A DNA stretch of 64,000 nucleotides from Proteiniphilum sp. X52 (GTDB lineage Bacteria; Bacteroidota; Bacteroidia; Bacteroidales; Dysgonomonadaceae): positions 124,001 through 188,000 of the forward strand of contig NZ_RDSD01000004.1 of NCBI RefSeq assembly GCF_003712195.1, written 5' to 3'. Position numbers and translations under genes: made by a program. Under the pieces are notes generated by a model that did no database searches, was not told the DNA's origin, and saw nothing but the letters and a program-made list of their open reading frames with translations. How positions within the stretch are numbered: the first letter of the stretch is position 1; each line of letters begins with the position of its first letter. This document shows positions 52,733-63,072 of the stretch, piece by piece.

Positions 52733-54013
52733 ATGAAACTAAGATCTTTTATTGAGAAGACAAGTATCCTGTGCCTTTTCTTTTCATTATCATGCACCAG
52801 CGGAAAGAACCATAATTATCAATTCTATTTCGGTGAAGGGAATAAAAAAGAATTCGTAAAGATTACGGAACAAACCATATACGGCGTTAATTCACCGTAT
52901 GGTTACGATCTGAACAGTGTGCACAAGGGCAACGCTCCTTTCTTTTTCTCTATTAATCTGCCTGAAGGGAATTACAAAGTAACCCTTACGTTAGGTGATA
53001 GGCATCAACCCACCAATACAACCATCAAATCCGAATCGAGGAGATTGATGCTGGAAAATATCGACGTAGCAAAAGGTGAAACTGTCAGTAAATCATTTAT
53101 CGTTAACATACGAAATACAAAGATCGGAGAAAAGGATTCAGTAAGGATCAAACCTCGGGAGACAGAGAAACTGAACTGGGACGATAAACTGACCATCGAA
53201 GTGAACGGTACAAATCATGGACTACAGACAATGGTCATAGAAAGTGTTTCGGTCCCTACCGTTTTTCTAGCGGGTAACTCTACAGTAGTGGATCAGGACA
53301 ACGAACCCTGGTGTGGTTGGGGTCAAATGCTACCACGATTCTTGAAAGCCGGAATAGCCGTCGCCAATTATGCCGAGTCGGGTGAAGCGGGTAATTCATT
53401 TATCTCCGCGAAGCGCTTTGCCAAGATCCTCTCTCAAATGAAGGAAGGGGATTACCTGATGATCGAATTCGGCCATAACGATCAAAAGCAAAAAGGTGAA
53501 AACAGAGGTCCCTATACCAGTTATAAGGAGAGCCTGAAGTATATGGTCGACGAAACAAGGAGAAAGGGTGCCACCCCCATATTAATCACGCCGATGCACC
53601 GTCGAAGATTCGACGATAATAGACAGGTTATCAACACGTTGGGAGAATACCCGGATGCGATAAGACAACTGGCTGAAGAAGAAAATGTGATGCTGATCGA
53701 GCTGAACAGCATGAGTAAAGTATTATATGAAGCATGGGGGCCTGAAGAGTCAAAAAAGGCTTTTGTGCATTATCCGGCCGGCACCTTTCCCGGCCAGACC
53801 GAGACATTGGAAGACAATACCCATTTTAATGCGTATGGAGGCTATCTACTCTGCAAATGTGTCCTGAAAGGGTTGATCGACAACGACTCTCCACTGAAAG
53901 AATACATTACAGAGGATTGGACCTGGTTCGATCCTGCGCAACCCGATGATATAGATAACTTTTTTATTCCCCCCACTCCATTTTACTCCGTAATAAAACC
54001 CGATGGAAATTAA
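52733..54013 (+). CDS. CE12 rhamnogalacturonan acetylesterase with N-terminal beta-domain (second of three)
   Basis: This 426-residue lipoprotein has the signal MKLRSFIEKTSILCLFFSLSC. Residues about 27-175 form an extra beta-sandwich (YQFYFGEGNKKEF, NLPEGNYKVTLTLGDRH, IEVNGTNHGLQTMVIESV) that looks like a galactose-binding-like module. The SGNH esterase follows, with block I VFLAGNSTVVDQD (Ser183, with Asn replacing the usual Asp before Ser), ANYAESGEAGNSF, IEFGHNDQKQKG and DNTHFNAYGGYLLC. It deacetylates RG-I at the cell surface; the N-terminal module may bind substrate. Gaps of 21-22 bp on both sides show operon membership. Confidence 0.87.
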   Translation: MKLRSFIEKTSILCLFFSLSCTSGKNHNYQFYFGEGNKKEFVKITEQTIYGVNSPYGYDLNSVHKGNAPFFFSINLPEGNYKVTLTLGDRHQPTNTTIKSESRRLMLENIDVAKGETVSKSFIVNIRNTKIGEKDSVRIKPRETEKLNWDDKLTIEVNGTNHGLQTMVIESVSVPTVFLAGNSTVVDQDNEPWCGWGQMLPRFLKAGIAVANYAESGEAGNSFISAKRFAKILSQMKEGDYLMIEFGHNDQKQKGENRGPYTSYKESLKYMVDETRRKGATPILITPMHRRRFDDNRQVINTLGEYPDAIRQLAEEENVMLIELNSMSKVLYEAWGPEESKKAFVHYPAGTFPGQTETLEDNTHFNAYGGYLLCKCVLKGLIDNDSPLKEYITEDWTWFDPAQPDDIDNFFIPPTPFYSVIKPDGN

Positions 54014-54034
54014 AACTATACAATAAATAAAATT

Positions 54035-55267
54035 ATGAAGAGAAATGTATTGATACCCTGTTTTTTATTCCTTTTTATAGGATCGTTGTTTGCACAGAAA
54101 AAAACGGATGAAGAAGCTGTAAGAGTTGTGGCCGACAATATTCTGGCCCAACCTGTAACCCAATTTGTGAGTGTGGACGACGGCACCGTCTATAACAGTA
54201 CGGCAGAGATACCCGAAGGGAAAGATGTCCGGTTTAAAAGTCCGCTCACCGAATGGCACTATTCGAACGGTGTACTGGATATGGCCATGATCAATCTGGG
54301 AGAGTATCTCAACGAGGATAAATATGTAGAATACGCCAAAAGACATGTCGCTTTCGGATTCGACAATTACAAATACTTCAAGAACACTTTCAGACACGAC
54401 CGCAATCATTGGCACTGGCCGTTCGGACAACTCTGGAACATGAAAGAACTGGATGACTGCGGTGCTATGGGGGCTGCGGTTATCGAAGTATACCAGTTAA
54501 AAAAAGAGCAACGATATCTCGATTATATCCATACGGCAGCAAACCATATCATGGAGGGTCAGGACCGCTTGGAAGATGGTACGCTCAGCCGGACTTTTCC
54601 GAGAAATATGACAGTCTGGGCAGACGACGCATACATGGGGACCTCATTCCTGACACGGATGGGGAAATTCACAGGAGAGAACCGCTATTTCGACGAAGCA
54701 GCCAAACAACTTATCCTGATGGACGAATATTTGTGGTGTCCCGAAAAACAACTCTATTATCACTGCTACTATACCGACTGGCAGAGAAACGGTGTTGCGT
54801 ACTGGGGACGGGCGAACGGCTGGATCATGATCTCGCTGGTCGACCTTATCGAAGCTATGCCGCAGGATCATGCTCAACGAGGTGAACTGATCTCCATACT
54901 GGAAAAACAAATTGTGGGTGCTTCCCGCTGGCAGAATGCCAACGGAATGTGGAATCAGTTGCTCGACAAGAGTGATTCCTACGATGAGTCGTCAGTTACA
55001 GCCATGTTTGTATACGGTATCGCTAAAGCAATCAATAACCGGTGGATCGATCCTGCTTACCAAAGCATCGCAAGATCCGGATGGAACGCACTAAAGGACA
55101 ACGAAATAACTCCTGACGGTCGTTTCACGAATGTGTGCGTAGGAACTGGCATCAGTAATGATCTGCCGTTTTACTTCAACCGTCCCGTCGGTGACAATGA
55201 GAAACATGGCCTCGGACTGATCATAAATACTGCCGTTGAAATAATGAAATTAAGCAACACACAATGA
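54035..55267 (+). CDS. GH105 unsaturated rhamnogalacturonyl hydrolase
   Basis: This 410-residue protein has a signal peptide (MKRNVLIPCFLFLFIGSLFAQ), suggesting a periplasmic site. It shows the (alpha/alpha)6-barrel pattern of the YteR/YesR-type family: WHYSNGVLDMAMINLGEYL, AVIEVYQLKKEQRYLDYI, MTVWADDAYMGTSFLTRMG with the catalytic Asp candidate at 197 or 198, and AYWGRANGWIMISLVDLIE. It removes the 4,5-unsaturated galacturonic acid that the PL11 lyase leaves at the non-reducing end of RG-I disaccharides and oligomers. The 191-bp gap to the next gene holds no recognisable gene. Confidence 0.9.
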   Translation: MKRNVLIPCFLFLFIGSLFAQKKTDEEAVRVVADNILAQPVTQFVSVDDGTVYNSTAEIPEGKDVRFKSPLTEWHYSNGVLDMAMINLGEYLNEDKYVEYAKRHVAFGFDNYKYFKNTFRHDRNHWHWPFGQLWNMKELDDCGAMGAAVIEVYQLKKEQRYLDYIHTAANHIMEGQDRLEDGTLSRTFPRNMTVWADDAYMGTSFLTRMGKFTGENRYFDEAAKQLILMDEYLWCPEKQLYYHCYYTDWQRNGVAYWGRANGWIMISLVDLIEAMPQDHAQRGELISILEKQIVGASRWQNANGMWNQLLDKSDSYDESSVTAMFVYGIAKAINNRWIDPAYQSIARSGWNALKDNEITPDGRFTNVCVGTGISNDLPFYFNRPVGDNEKHGLGLIINTAVEIMKLSNTQ

Positions 55268-55458
55268 AAGGAATAAAAATATCGATGCCGGTGAGCAGGC
55301 GGACGGAGGGATTCACAGGGAAAGGAACAGAAAAATGAGAATAAAAAGTGAAGAATGAAGATGGGAGCCAAAAATCAAGAAGTGAAACCATAGAAATTTT
55401 GAAATTCCTGACTTCTTGGACTTCTCCACTTCCTACTTCTAATCAAAATAAATATTGT

Positions 55459-58260
55459 ATGAGAAAAAATATACCGGTTATAGCGATAGCCTCTCTCTTT
55501 GCCCTCTCGGGATGTTCTTCCCCCGCCGGGGTTGCGGGAGACACTGATTGGCCTCAGATAACTCAGGAAAGTAAACCCTGGACACGTTGGTGGTGGATGG
55601 GGAGTGATGTGGACTCTGCAAACCTGACATACAATCTGGCAGCGTTGGGTAAGGCCGGGATAGGGGGCGTGGAAATCACACCTATCTACGGCGTAAAAGG
55701 GCGTGAAGCGCATTATCTCAATTACCTTTCACCCGAATGGATGAATTTGCTGGATTTCACCATTTCCCAAGCGGCCCGCCTGGGAATGGGAGTGGATATG
55801 AATAATGGTACGGGATGGCCCTTCGGGGGACCTGAGGTGACTCTGGAGGATGCAGCCACCAGGGCTGTTTTTCAGGAATACCAACTCAAAGGGGGGCAAT
55901 CACTCGATGAGCTGGTCACAGTACGGGATGAAAGCCAGAAACCGTTTGCCCGGCTAAATAAACTTATCGCATACACCCCGGATGGTGAGAGTGTGGATAT
56001 TACGGATAAAGTATCGGTGGAAGGAAAACTCAACTGGACGGCGCCGGAAGGAAAAGAGTTTACATTGATCGCACTGTTTATAGGAAAAACCCGGCAAGAA
56101 GTAAAAAGGGCGGCGCCGGGCGGACAGGGTTACGTGCTCAACCATTTCGATAAGGAGGCGGTCATGCGTTACCTCGGAAAATTCGATACCGCGTTTGCCG
56201 AAAAAAACGCCCCTTACCCAAACACTTTCTTCAACGATTCGTATGAAGTGTACGGCGCTGACTGGACGCCGGAACTGTTGAACGAATTTGAAAAAAGGAG
56301 GGGATACAAGTTGCAGGATTACTTCCCTGAGTTGCTGGCCAAAGGAGCAACGGAGCTCTCAGTACGAGTTATGACCGATTACAGGGAAACCATTGGTGAA
56401 CTGTTGATGGAAAATTTCACCCAACCCTGGACCGAATGGGCGCACTCACACGGTGTAAAGACAAGGAATCAGGCGCACGGATCGCCGGCAAATCTGCTGG
56501 ATCTGTATGCTGCTGTGGATATTCCCGAATGCGAATCGTTCGGCATCACCGATTTCGATATCCCGGGCCTGCGAAAAGACTCGATCCGCAAAGAGAACGA
56601 CAGTGACCCCACCATCCTCAAATATGCTTCGTCGGCCGCCCATGTAGCCGGTAAAACCTATACTTCTTCCGAAACATTTACCTGGCTGACCGAACATTTC
56701 AGGACCTCCCTCTCGCAGGCCAAGCCGGAGATAGACCAGATGTTCACCTCCGGAGTAAACCGGGTATATTTTCACGGTACGACCTACTCACCGGGGGATG
56801 CCGCATGGCCGGGATGGAAATTCTACGCATCGGTAGATATGTCACCCACCAATCCCATCTGGAAAGACGCACCGGCATTCTTCGATTATATCGCGCGGGT
56901 ACAGTCATTCCTGCAAACCGGAAAGCCTGACAACGATTTTCTGCTCTACCTCCCTCTTTACGATATCTGGGAAGGATTGCGCGGGAACTATTTCGCCACG
57001 TTCGCCATCCACGGGATGCGGGAACGAATTCCGGATTTCCGCAAAGCGGTGGAAAAGATCATGGAATGCGGTTACGACCTCGATTATATCTCTGACCACT
57101 TCATAAGTACGACCACTGTTGAAAACGGGCTGCTGAAAACAGAGGGTGGAACCACCTACAAAGCCCTGATATTACCGGCAGTGAAATATATCCCGGCCGA
57201 AACAATGGAACAGATCAGGAAATTGACAGAACAGGGAGCTACCGTGATCATTTCGGATCACTATCCTTCCGATGTGCCGGGATTATCCCATCTGGAAGAG
57301 CGGAAGAACCTGTTCCAGGATCAACTGTCGTTATTTCCGGAAGTCGCCTCCTTCGAAAATGTATCTGTCAACACAATGAAAAAGGGAACGGTCATCACCG
57401 GTAATAATTACAGGGATATGCTGGCAACATGGAAAGGGAACGAAGAACTCTTTGTCTCGGAATTGGGTGGACAACTGATCCGCAGAAAACATGACAATGG
57501 ACATATCTATTTCTTCTCCATGTTGAAGAACAATCCCGTGGACGGATGGATCCCCTTAGGGGTAAAAGCCGAAAGCGCCCTGTTCTTTAACCCGATGAAC
57601 GGCGAGAAAGGGTTGGCAAAACTGCGTAAGAATAACGGTAGGACAGAACTGCATATGCAGTTGAAACCCGGTGAATCAATTATTCTGAAAACATTCAACA
57701 GGAAAAAAATAGAAGCGGAAGAATGGGCTTATTATCAACTCACAGGAAACAAAGTTACCTTAAACAACGGTTGGACGTTACAGTTTGAAGAAAGTGAACC
57801 GGCAGTTACCGAAAGTTTTGCATTGGAGACTCTGGGATCGTGGACTGATATCGACAATGAGGCGTTGAAAAAGAATATGGGTACGGGACGATATTCACTG
57901 ACATTTGATTTCACCAAAACACCCGGATGCGAATACCTCCTTTCACTGGGGGATGTACGCGAAAGTGCGCGGGTAAAGATCAATGGGGAGAATGCAGGAA
58001 CCCTTTATGCCGTACCGTTCGAAACAACGATCGGATCATTGCTGCGCGACGGGGAGAACACCATAGAAATCGACGTAACCAACCTCCCGGCCAACCGCAT
58101 CGCCGATTATGACCGTCGTGGTGTGGAATGGCGTATTTTCCATGAGATCAATTTTGTGAGCATCACCTACAAACCCACCGCATTCGATATCTGGGATATT
58201 GCACCATCCGGTTTATTGGGACCCGTCACGATTCAGGAACTTACAACTATTCATCCATAA
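55459..58260 (+). CDS. GH106 alpha-L-rhamnosidase, lipoprotein
   Basis: The ATG at 55459 is chosen because it opens a lipoprotein signal (MRKNIPVIAIASLFALSGCSS); the longer frame adds 37 residues with no signal character. The protein has 933 residues, usual for the family. GH106 signs are TRWWWMGSDVDSANLTYNLAAL and GIGGVEITPIYG near the N-terminus, GMGVDMNNGTGWPFGGP, DSYEVYGADWTPELL, TRNQAHGSPANLLDLYAAVD, and GVNRVYFHGTTYSP. The C-terminus is a sugar-binding beta-sandwich (INGENAGTLYAVPFE, NLPANRIADYDRRGVEW). It removes terminal alpha-L-rhamnose exposed once GH105 has acted, feeding the rhamnose mutarotase. Confidence 0.9.
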   Translation: MRKNIPVIAIASLFALSGCSSPAGVAGDTDWPQITQESKPWTRWWWMGSDVDSANLTYNLAALGKAGIGGVEITPIYGVKGREAHYLNYLSPEWMNLLDFTISQAARLGMGVDMNNGTGWPFGGPEVTLEDAATRAVFQEYQLKGGQSLDELVTVRDESQKPFARLNKLIAYTPDGESVDITDKVSVEGKLNWTAPEGKEFTLIALFIGKTRQEVKRAAPGGQGYVLNHFDKEAVMRYLGKFDTAFAEKNAPYPNTFFNDSYEVYGADWTPELLNEFEKRRGYKLQDYFPELLAKGATELSVRVMTDYRETIGELLMENFTQPWTEWAHSHGVKTRNQAHGSPANLLDLYAAVDIPECESFGITDFDIPGLRKDSIRKENDSDPTILKYASSAAHVAGKTYTSSETFTWLTEHFRTSLSQAKPEIDQMFTSGVNRVYFHGTTYSPGDAAWPGWKFYASVDMSPTNPIWKDAPAFFDYIARVQSFLQTGKPDNDFLLYLPLYDIWEGLRGNYFATFAIHGMRERIPDFRKAVEKIMECGYDLDYISDHFISTTTVENGLLKTEGGTTYKALILPAVKYIPAETMEQIRKLTEQGATVIISDHYPSDVPGLSHLEERKNLFQDQLSLFPEVASFENVSVNTMKKGTVITGNNYRDMLATWKGNEELFVSELGGQLIRRKHDNGHIYFFSMLKNNPVDGWIPLGVKAESALFFNPMNGEKGLAKLRKNNGRTELHMQLKPGESIILKTFNRKKIEAEEWAYYQLTGNKVTLNNGWTLQFEESEPAVTESFALETLGSWTDIDNEALKKNMGTGRYSLTFDFTKTPGCEYLLSLGDVRESARVKINGENAGTLYAVPFETTIGSLLRDGENTIEIDVTNLPANRIADYDRRGVEWRIFHEINFVSITYKPTAFDIWDIAPSGLLGPVTIQELTTIHP

Positions 58261-58278
58261 TGAAAACAATACAATAAC

Positions 58279-60591
58279 ATGCAAAAAACAATTTTTACAC
58301 TCCTGTTCATTTCTCTCCATCTCGTGATCTATCCTCAACAAGGCAGAAAAACCATCGATATGGACCATAGCTGGCAGTTTGCCAGAGGGACACACAAGGA
58401 TGCTATCAATCCCAATTTCGATGACTCAGGCTGGCAGACGGTCAATGTGCCGCACGACTGGAGTATTCAGGGTCGGTATAACAGAAATAATCTTACCGGT
58501 CGCGGAGGCGGATACCTGCCTTCAGGTGACGGGTGGTACAGGAAATCATTTACACTGCCGGAAAGCGATAAAGGAAAAAAAGTGCTTATCGAATTTGATG
58601 GAATCATGGCCAACAGTGAAGTATATATAAACGGAGAACTGCTGGGCATATGGCCCTATGGATACACTTCTTTCCTCTATGATATGACCGGACATATACG
58701 GTTTGGGGAAAATGAGGCCAATATTCTGACAGTCCGGGCCAATAATATCGACCAGCCGGCATCACGCTGGTATACCGGGGCGGGGATATACCGCCACGTA
58801 CGGATGATTGTAAAGGATCCGGTACATATCGCTCATAGGGGCGTGTTCGTTACTACACCCAAAGTAAGCAAATCAAGAGCTACCGTCAATGCAGCCATTC
58901 AGATAGACAATACTACGGACAGGAACAGAAGTGTAACCGTGCATTCTTCTATCATCGACAAAGAGGGTAAAACGGTGCGGACAGCTTCTTCCACCCAACG
59001 AATTGGCGCCAAAGCCTCTCAGCTTGTTGAACAGAACCTGCAGGTGAACGATCCGCTGCTTTGGGACACAAAAGACCCGCACATGTACCAGATGATAACC
59101 AGGGTATTGGACGGTAAGACACTGTTAGACGAGCAGGTGACCGACTTCGGTATCCGGAGCATCCGCTACAATGCCACGAAAGGATTTTTCCTGAACGATC
59201 AACCGCTGAAGATGTACGGTGCATGTATGCACCATGATGGAGGCGGTGTAGGAGCTGCTGTACCTTCTGCCGTGTGGGAATACCGTTTCAATAAACTGAA
59301 AGAGGCCGGTATCAATGCCATCCGTGTAGCACATAATCCAATGGCTCCCGAATTTTATGATATGTGTGACCGGATGGGGATCCTGGTGATGAACGAGAAT
59401 TTCGATACCTGGGAATATGCCAAGAATGCGCATGACTATCACCTCTATTTCAACGAATGGTGGGAAAGAGATACCCGTGCAATGGTATTGCGGGACAGAA
59501 ACCACCCGTCCATCGTACTTTACAGTGTTGGAAACGAGATACGTGATAACCTCAACAACGAGGACGGTTTCCGGAAGTATAAACAACAACAGGACCTGAT
59601 TCACGAATTGGATTCCACCCGACCGGTCACCATGGCACTCTTCCGCCCCAACTCGTCGGGAGTGTATAAAAACGGATTTGCCGATATGATGGATGTGGTA
59701 GGCCAAAATTACCGTCCCGGGGAATTGTTGGAAGCACACAGACAGAATCCGGACAGGATTGTGATTGGCACGGAAAATATCCACGATCTGGAGAGTTACC
59801 TGACGCTACGCGATCACGAATTTATGTGTGGACAATTCTTATGGACCGGATTCGACTATCTGGGTGAAAACGTCTGGCCCAGGATATCATTCGGGACAGC
59901 ACTTTTCGACAAGACCGGAGGATGGAACCGGGAAGGATTATTGCGAAAGGCATGGTGGGGCAGCGAACCGACCGTATCAGTAGTGCGCAGGTCCGACAAT
60001 GCAGGGGCAGGCGAGTGGGTACATGACTGGACACCCCTTGACCCGGTAGCATACGACGAAGCCTTTCTGGAAATATATACCAATGCCGAAGAGGTGGAAC
60101 TGTTTCTGAACGATGAATCTGTAGGGGTATTTAAACGTCCCGACAATCATGCACCGATTCCGGTGAAGGTGAACTACCGGAAAGGGGAATTGCGTGCCGA
60201 AGCAAGGACAGGCGAAAAGGTGGTTGCCACGGATGTGCAACGGACAGCAGGCTTCCCCTATAAGATCGTACTGACACCTCACAAGACAACCATCGGAAAC
60301 GACTGGGAGGATGTCTCTATCGTACGTGCCGTGATCGTGGATGAAGATAGCGTGCGTTGCCCGAATGCTTTCCACCTGATAGAGTTCAACGTGGAAGGCG
60401 CCGGAGAGTTGATCGCAACCGACAGCGGGGATCAATATGGCCACGAGCCTTATATATCGAAAGAACGCTCTGCCCATATGGGGGAATGTGTCGCCATCAT
60501 CAGGGCAAACCAGGACGAAGGAACAATCAAAATAACCGCCCGGGCGGAGGGGATAGAAGGAATAGCCTCTGCTGAGATCAGGGTAGAATGA
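58279..60591 (+). CDS. GH2 glycoside hydrolase, probable beta-galactosidase of the RG-I locus
   Basis: This 770-residue protein has a signal peptide (MQKTIFTLLFISLHLVIYPQQ). The GH2 domain order is a jelly roll (about 22-180; NVPHDWSIQG, NSEVYINGELLG), an Ig-like domain, and a TIM barrel carrying IRVAHNPMAPEFYDMCDRMG. The acid/base is Glu420 in YSVGNEIRDN and the probable nucleophile is Glu499 in IGTENIHD. C-terminal Ig-like domains follow. It starts 18 bp after GH106. In this locus it would trim beta-galactose side chains from RG-I. It is about 60 residues shorter than the GH2 at 10277 and clearly different in sequence. Confidence 0.85.
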   Translation: MQKTIFTLLFISLHLVIYPQQGRKTIDMDHSWQFARGTHKDAINPNFDDSGWQTVNVPHDWSIQGRYNRNNLTGRGGGYLPSGDGWYRKSFTLPESDKGKKVLIEFDGIMANSEVYINGELLGIWPYGYTSFLYDMTGHIRFGENEANILTVRANNIDQPASRWYTGAGIYRHVRMIVKDPVHIAHRGVFVTTPKVSKSRATVNAAIQIDNTTDRNRSVTVHSSIIDKEGKTVRTASSTQRIGAKASQLVEQNLQVNDPLLWDTKDPHMYQMITRVLDGKTLLDEQVTDFGIRSIRYNATKGFFLNDQPLKMYGACMHHDGGGVGAAVPSAVWEYRFNKLKEAGINAIRVAHNPMAPEFYDMCDRMGILVMNENFDTWEYAKNAHDYHLYFNEWWERDTRAMVLRDRNHPSIVLYSVGNEIRDNLNNEDGFRKYKQQQDLIHELDSTRPVTMALFRPNSSGVYKNGFADMMDVVGQNYRPGELLEAHRQNPDRIVIGTENIHDLESYLTLRDHEFMCGQFLWTGFDYLGENVWPRISFGTALFDKTGGWNREGLLRKAWWGSEPTVSVVRRSDNAGAGEWVHDWTPLDPVAYDEAFLEIYTNAEEVELFLNDESVGVFKRPDNHAPIPVKVNYRKGELRAEARTGEKVVATDVQRTAGFPYKIVLTPHKTTIGNDWEDVSIVRAVIVDEDSVRCPNAFHLIEFNVEGAGELIATDSGDQYGHEPYISKERSAHMGECVAIIRANQDEGTIKITARAEGIEGIASAEIRVE

Positions 60592-60687
60592 CAAAACTAT
60601 ACGCAATTCATATAAAACGAGAACAGTTTATAATGAAAATAATGAATTTATCAATATCAATGTTCATAACCATTTAAAATATCAGAT

Positions 60688-61422
60688 ATGAAGCGATATA
60701 TGCTGATGTTAAGCCTGGCATTGCTTATGGGTTTTATCCTACCACCCGGGAATAAGACCAGAATATTTATAGCCGGTGATTCCACGGCCCAGACTTATAA
60801 TGAAAAGAGAGACGGATTGATAAAAGGGTGGGGCCAGATGCTGGCATTGTATCTCAACGAAAATGTAGAAGTTGTGAACCACGCGGTCGGCGGACGGAGT
60901 ACCAATAGCTTTATCAGGGAAGGCCGGTGGGACAGGCTTATTTCGGAGGTGAAAGCCGGTGACTATGTATTTATCCAATTTGGCCATAACGATGCTTCTA
61001 CCCGTCCGGAGCGGCATACTTCCTACGAAGAATATGAACGAAATCTCACAAGAATGATCAATGACGTACGTGAAAAGCAGGCTACTCCCGTGCTGCTCAC
61101 CTCCGTGGTAATGCGCACATTCGTCAACGGTCATCTGACGGATGACCGGCTGAAGGGGTATCCGGTAATCACACGAAGAGTAGCCAGGGAACAGGGTGTT
61201 TCTATGATCGATATTAACCTGAAAACCCGCGACTTTGTAACTATGCTTGGTGACGAAGATTCAAAACCATATTACAGGTGGGTGGAACCGGGCGTTGATC
61301 CAGTCAAACCTGAAGGATTACAAGATGATACTCATATGGTGGAGAAAGGTGCCAGACAAGTGGCCCAGTTTGTGGCAGAAGGGATCATGGAACTGAACCT
61401 GCCTAGGTTAAGTGGAAAATAG
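60688..61422 (+). CDS. CE12 rhamnogalacturonan acetylesterase (third of three, minimal form)
   Basis: A 244-residue single-domain SGNH esterase with a signal peptide (MKRYMLMLSLALLMGFILPPG). Block I is IFIAGDSTAQTYNEK (Ser32), followed by NHAVGGRSTNSFIREGRW, FIQFGHNDASTRPERH and DDTHMVEKGARQVAQF with the final Asp and His. Length and motifs match the classical rhamnogalacturonan acetylesterase core. Three different CE12 architectures in one operon suggest different acetylation sites or cellular locations. Confidence 0.9.
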   Translation: MKRYMLMLSLALLMGFILPPGNKTRIFIAGDSTAQTYNEKRDGLIKGWGQMLALYLNENVEVVNHAVGGRSTNSFIREGRWDRLISEVKAGDYVFIQFGHNDASTRPERHTSYEEYERNLTRMINDVREKQATPVLLTSVVMRTFVNGHLTDDRLKGYPVITRRVAREQGVSMIDINLKTRDFVTMLGDEDSKPYYRWVEPGVDPVKPEGLQDDTHMVEKGARQVAQFVAEGIMELNLPRLSGK

Positions 61423-61530
61423 CTGCGTATAGTGGAAATCGATATATATGAAAGCAAATCATCCACAAAAAACAATATACAATGAAAACATATTGGTTTT
61501 GAGAAAAGACATAAAACAGGATATAGCAGA

Positions 61531-62886
61531 ATGAAAAGAAAATTTGAACGGATTATGAATAAAAAAATGTGGGCATTGGTATTTTGTGTGATTCTGAGTT
61601 TGTCGTCTTTTGGAAACAACCTGTTTCCCGACGGCACACCGATTCCGGATTGGTTCAATCAAAATGAAATTGTCGACATCAACACTTTGGGAAAGCATTA
61701 CCGGATTACAGATTATGGTGTGGTGGGCGACAGCGCACTGCTACAGACGGAAGCAATCCAATCGGTTATTGATCAGGCCCATCAAAACGGTGGTGGTGTG
61801 ATAATCATTCCCAAAGGTGTTTTCCTGAGTGGTGCCCTCTTTTTCAAGCCGACAACCCATTTGTATCTGGAAAAAGATGCTGTATTAAAAGGAAGTGACG
61901 ATATCAGTAATTTCCCGATTCTGCCGACAAGGATTGAAGGTCAAAACATCAATTATTTTGCTGCGCTCATCAACGCCGACAACATAAATGGATTCTCCAT
62001 ATCCGGTGAAGGCACGATAAATGGGAACGGATTACGCTATTGGAAATCGTTCTGGCTACGAAGACAAGTCAATCCCCAATGCACCAATATTGAAGAACTG
62101 AGACCCCGTCTTGTATATATATCCAATTGCAAAAACGTACAGATTGCAGGAGTAACTCTGGTGAACTCCCCTTTCTGGACAACCCATCTCTACAAATGTG
62201 AAAAAGTGAAACTCCTCAATCTGCATATATTCTCCCCCGAAAAACCGGTCAAGGCGCCAAGCACCGACGCGGTGGATATAGATGCCTGCACTTATGTTCA
62301 TATTAAAGATTGCTACATGTCGGTAAACGATGATGCGGTCGCATTGAAAGGTGGAAAAGGACCGTTGGCCGATAAAGATGAAAATAACGGCGGGAACCGG
62401 AATATTATTATCGAAGATTGCACATACGGATTTTGCCATAGTGCTTTAACCTTCGGCAGTGAATCCCTACATAATCGCAACATTATCCTTCGCCATTGCC
62501 GGGTAGATCAGGCAAAACGCCTTCTTTGGCTGAAAATGCGCCCCGATACTCCCCAGAACTATGAATATGTCCGGGTGGAAGAGATCACAGGAAATGTAAC
62601 CAGTTTCCTGTATATCAAACCCTGGACTCAGTTTTTTGATTTACAGGGACAAAAAGAAATGCCACTTTCTTATGGTAATAATATAACCATGCGCAATATC
62701 ACGCTGAATTGCGACATATTTTTCGACGTAAGCAAATCAGACCAGTATATTCTATCTGATTTTACATTCGAGAATCTAAACATCCGGACAAAAACACCGG
62801 ATATTTACAAAGAGTATATCTCAAATTTCCTCATAAAGGATGTACGAATCAATGGTAAAGAGTATCAATCGTTTATTCGGAGATAA
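61531..62886 (+). CDS. GH28 family polygalacturonase/rhamnogalacturonan hydrolase
   Basis: This 451-residue protein has a signal peptide. ATGs at 61555 and 61567 (MNKKMWALVFCVILSLSSFG) are plausible alternative starts because they shorten the region before the hydrophobic stretch. It is a right-handed parallel beta-helix. GH28 motifs are YGVVGDSALLQTEAIQSVID, STDAVDID, SVNDDAVALKGGKG (Asp267 and Asp268) and GFCHSALTFGSES (His303). It hydrolyses alpha-galacturonosyl linkages in homogalacturonan or RG-I; this exported form is common beside GH105 and GH106 in RG-I loci. The 108-bp gap before it shows no signal. Confidence 0.88.
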   Translation: MKRKFERIMNKKMWALVFCVILSLSSFGNNLFPDGTPIPDWFNQNEIVDINTLGKHYRITDYGVVGDSALLQTEAIQSVIDQAHQNGGGVIIIPKGVFLSGALFFKPTTHLYLEKDAVLKGSDDISNFPILPTRIEGQNINYFAALINADNINGFSISGEGTINGNGLRYWKSFWLRRQVNPQCTNIEELRPRLVYISNCKNVQIAGVTLVNSPFWTTHLYKCEKVKLLNLHIFSPEKPVKAPSTDAVDIDACTYVHIKDCYMSVNDDAVALKGGKGPLADKDENNGGNRNIIIEDCTYGFCHSALTFGSESLHNRNIILRHCRVDQAKRLLWLKMRPDTPQNYEYVRVEEITGNVTSFLYIKPWTQFFDLQGQKEMPLSYGNNITMRNITLNCDIFFDVSKSDQYILSDFTFENLNIRTKTPDIYKEYISNFLIKDVRINGKEYQSFIRR

Positions 62887-63072
62887 TAAATAATCCATTT
62901 TGAAAGAAATTATATAATGTAATAAGGTAAGAGTATAATTAAGGTATTTTTCTGACGGATAAATCTGATAACATAACTATTTTTTCAAATATTAAATATC
63001 ATTATGTATTAGTTTTTCACTACAACTAATCTGACCGTTTTAATTATTAATCTAAATAAATGAGAGAATGAA

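Noticed and set aside
55268-55458. In-frame extension of the GH106 gene to 55348
   Set aside because: The added 37 residues come before a clear lipoprotein signal and have no signal or domain character; treated as non-coding leader.
59125-59784. 219-codon open frame antisense to the GH2 gene
   Set aside because: Shadow frame inside a gene with clear GH2 catalytic motifs.
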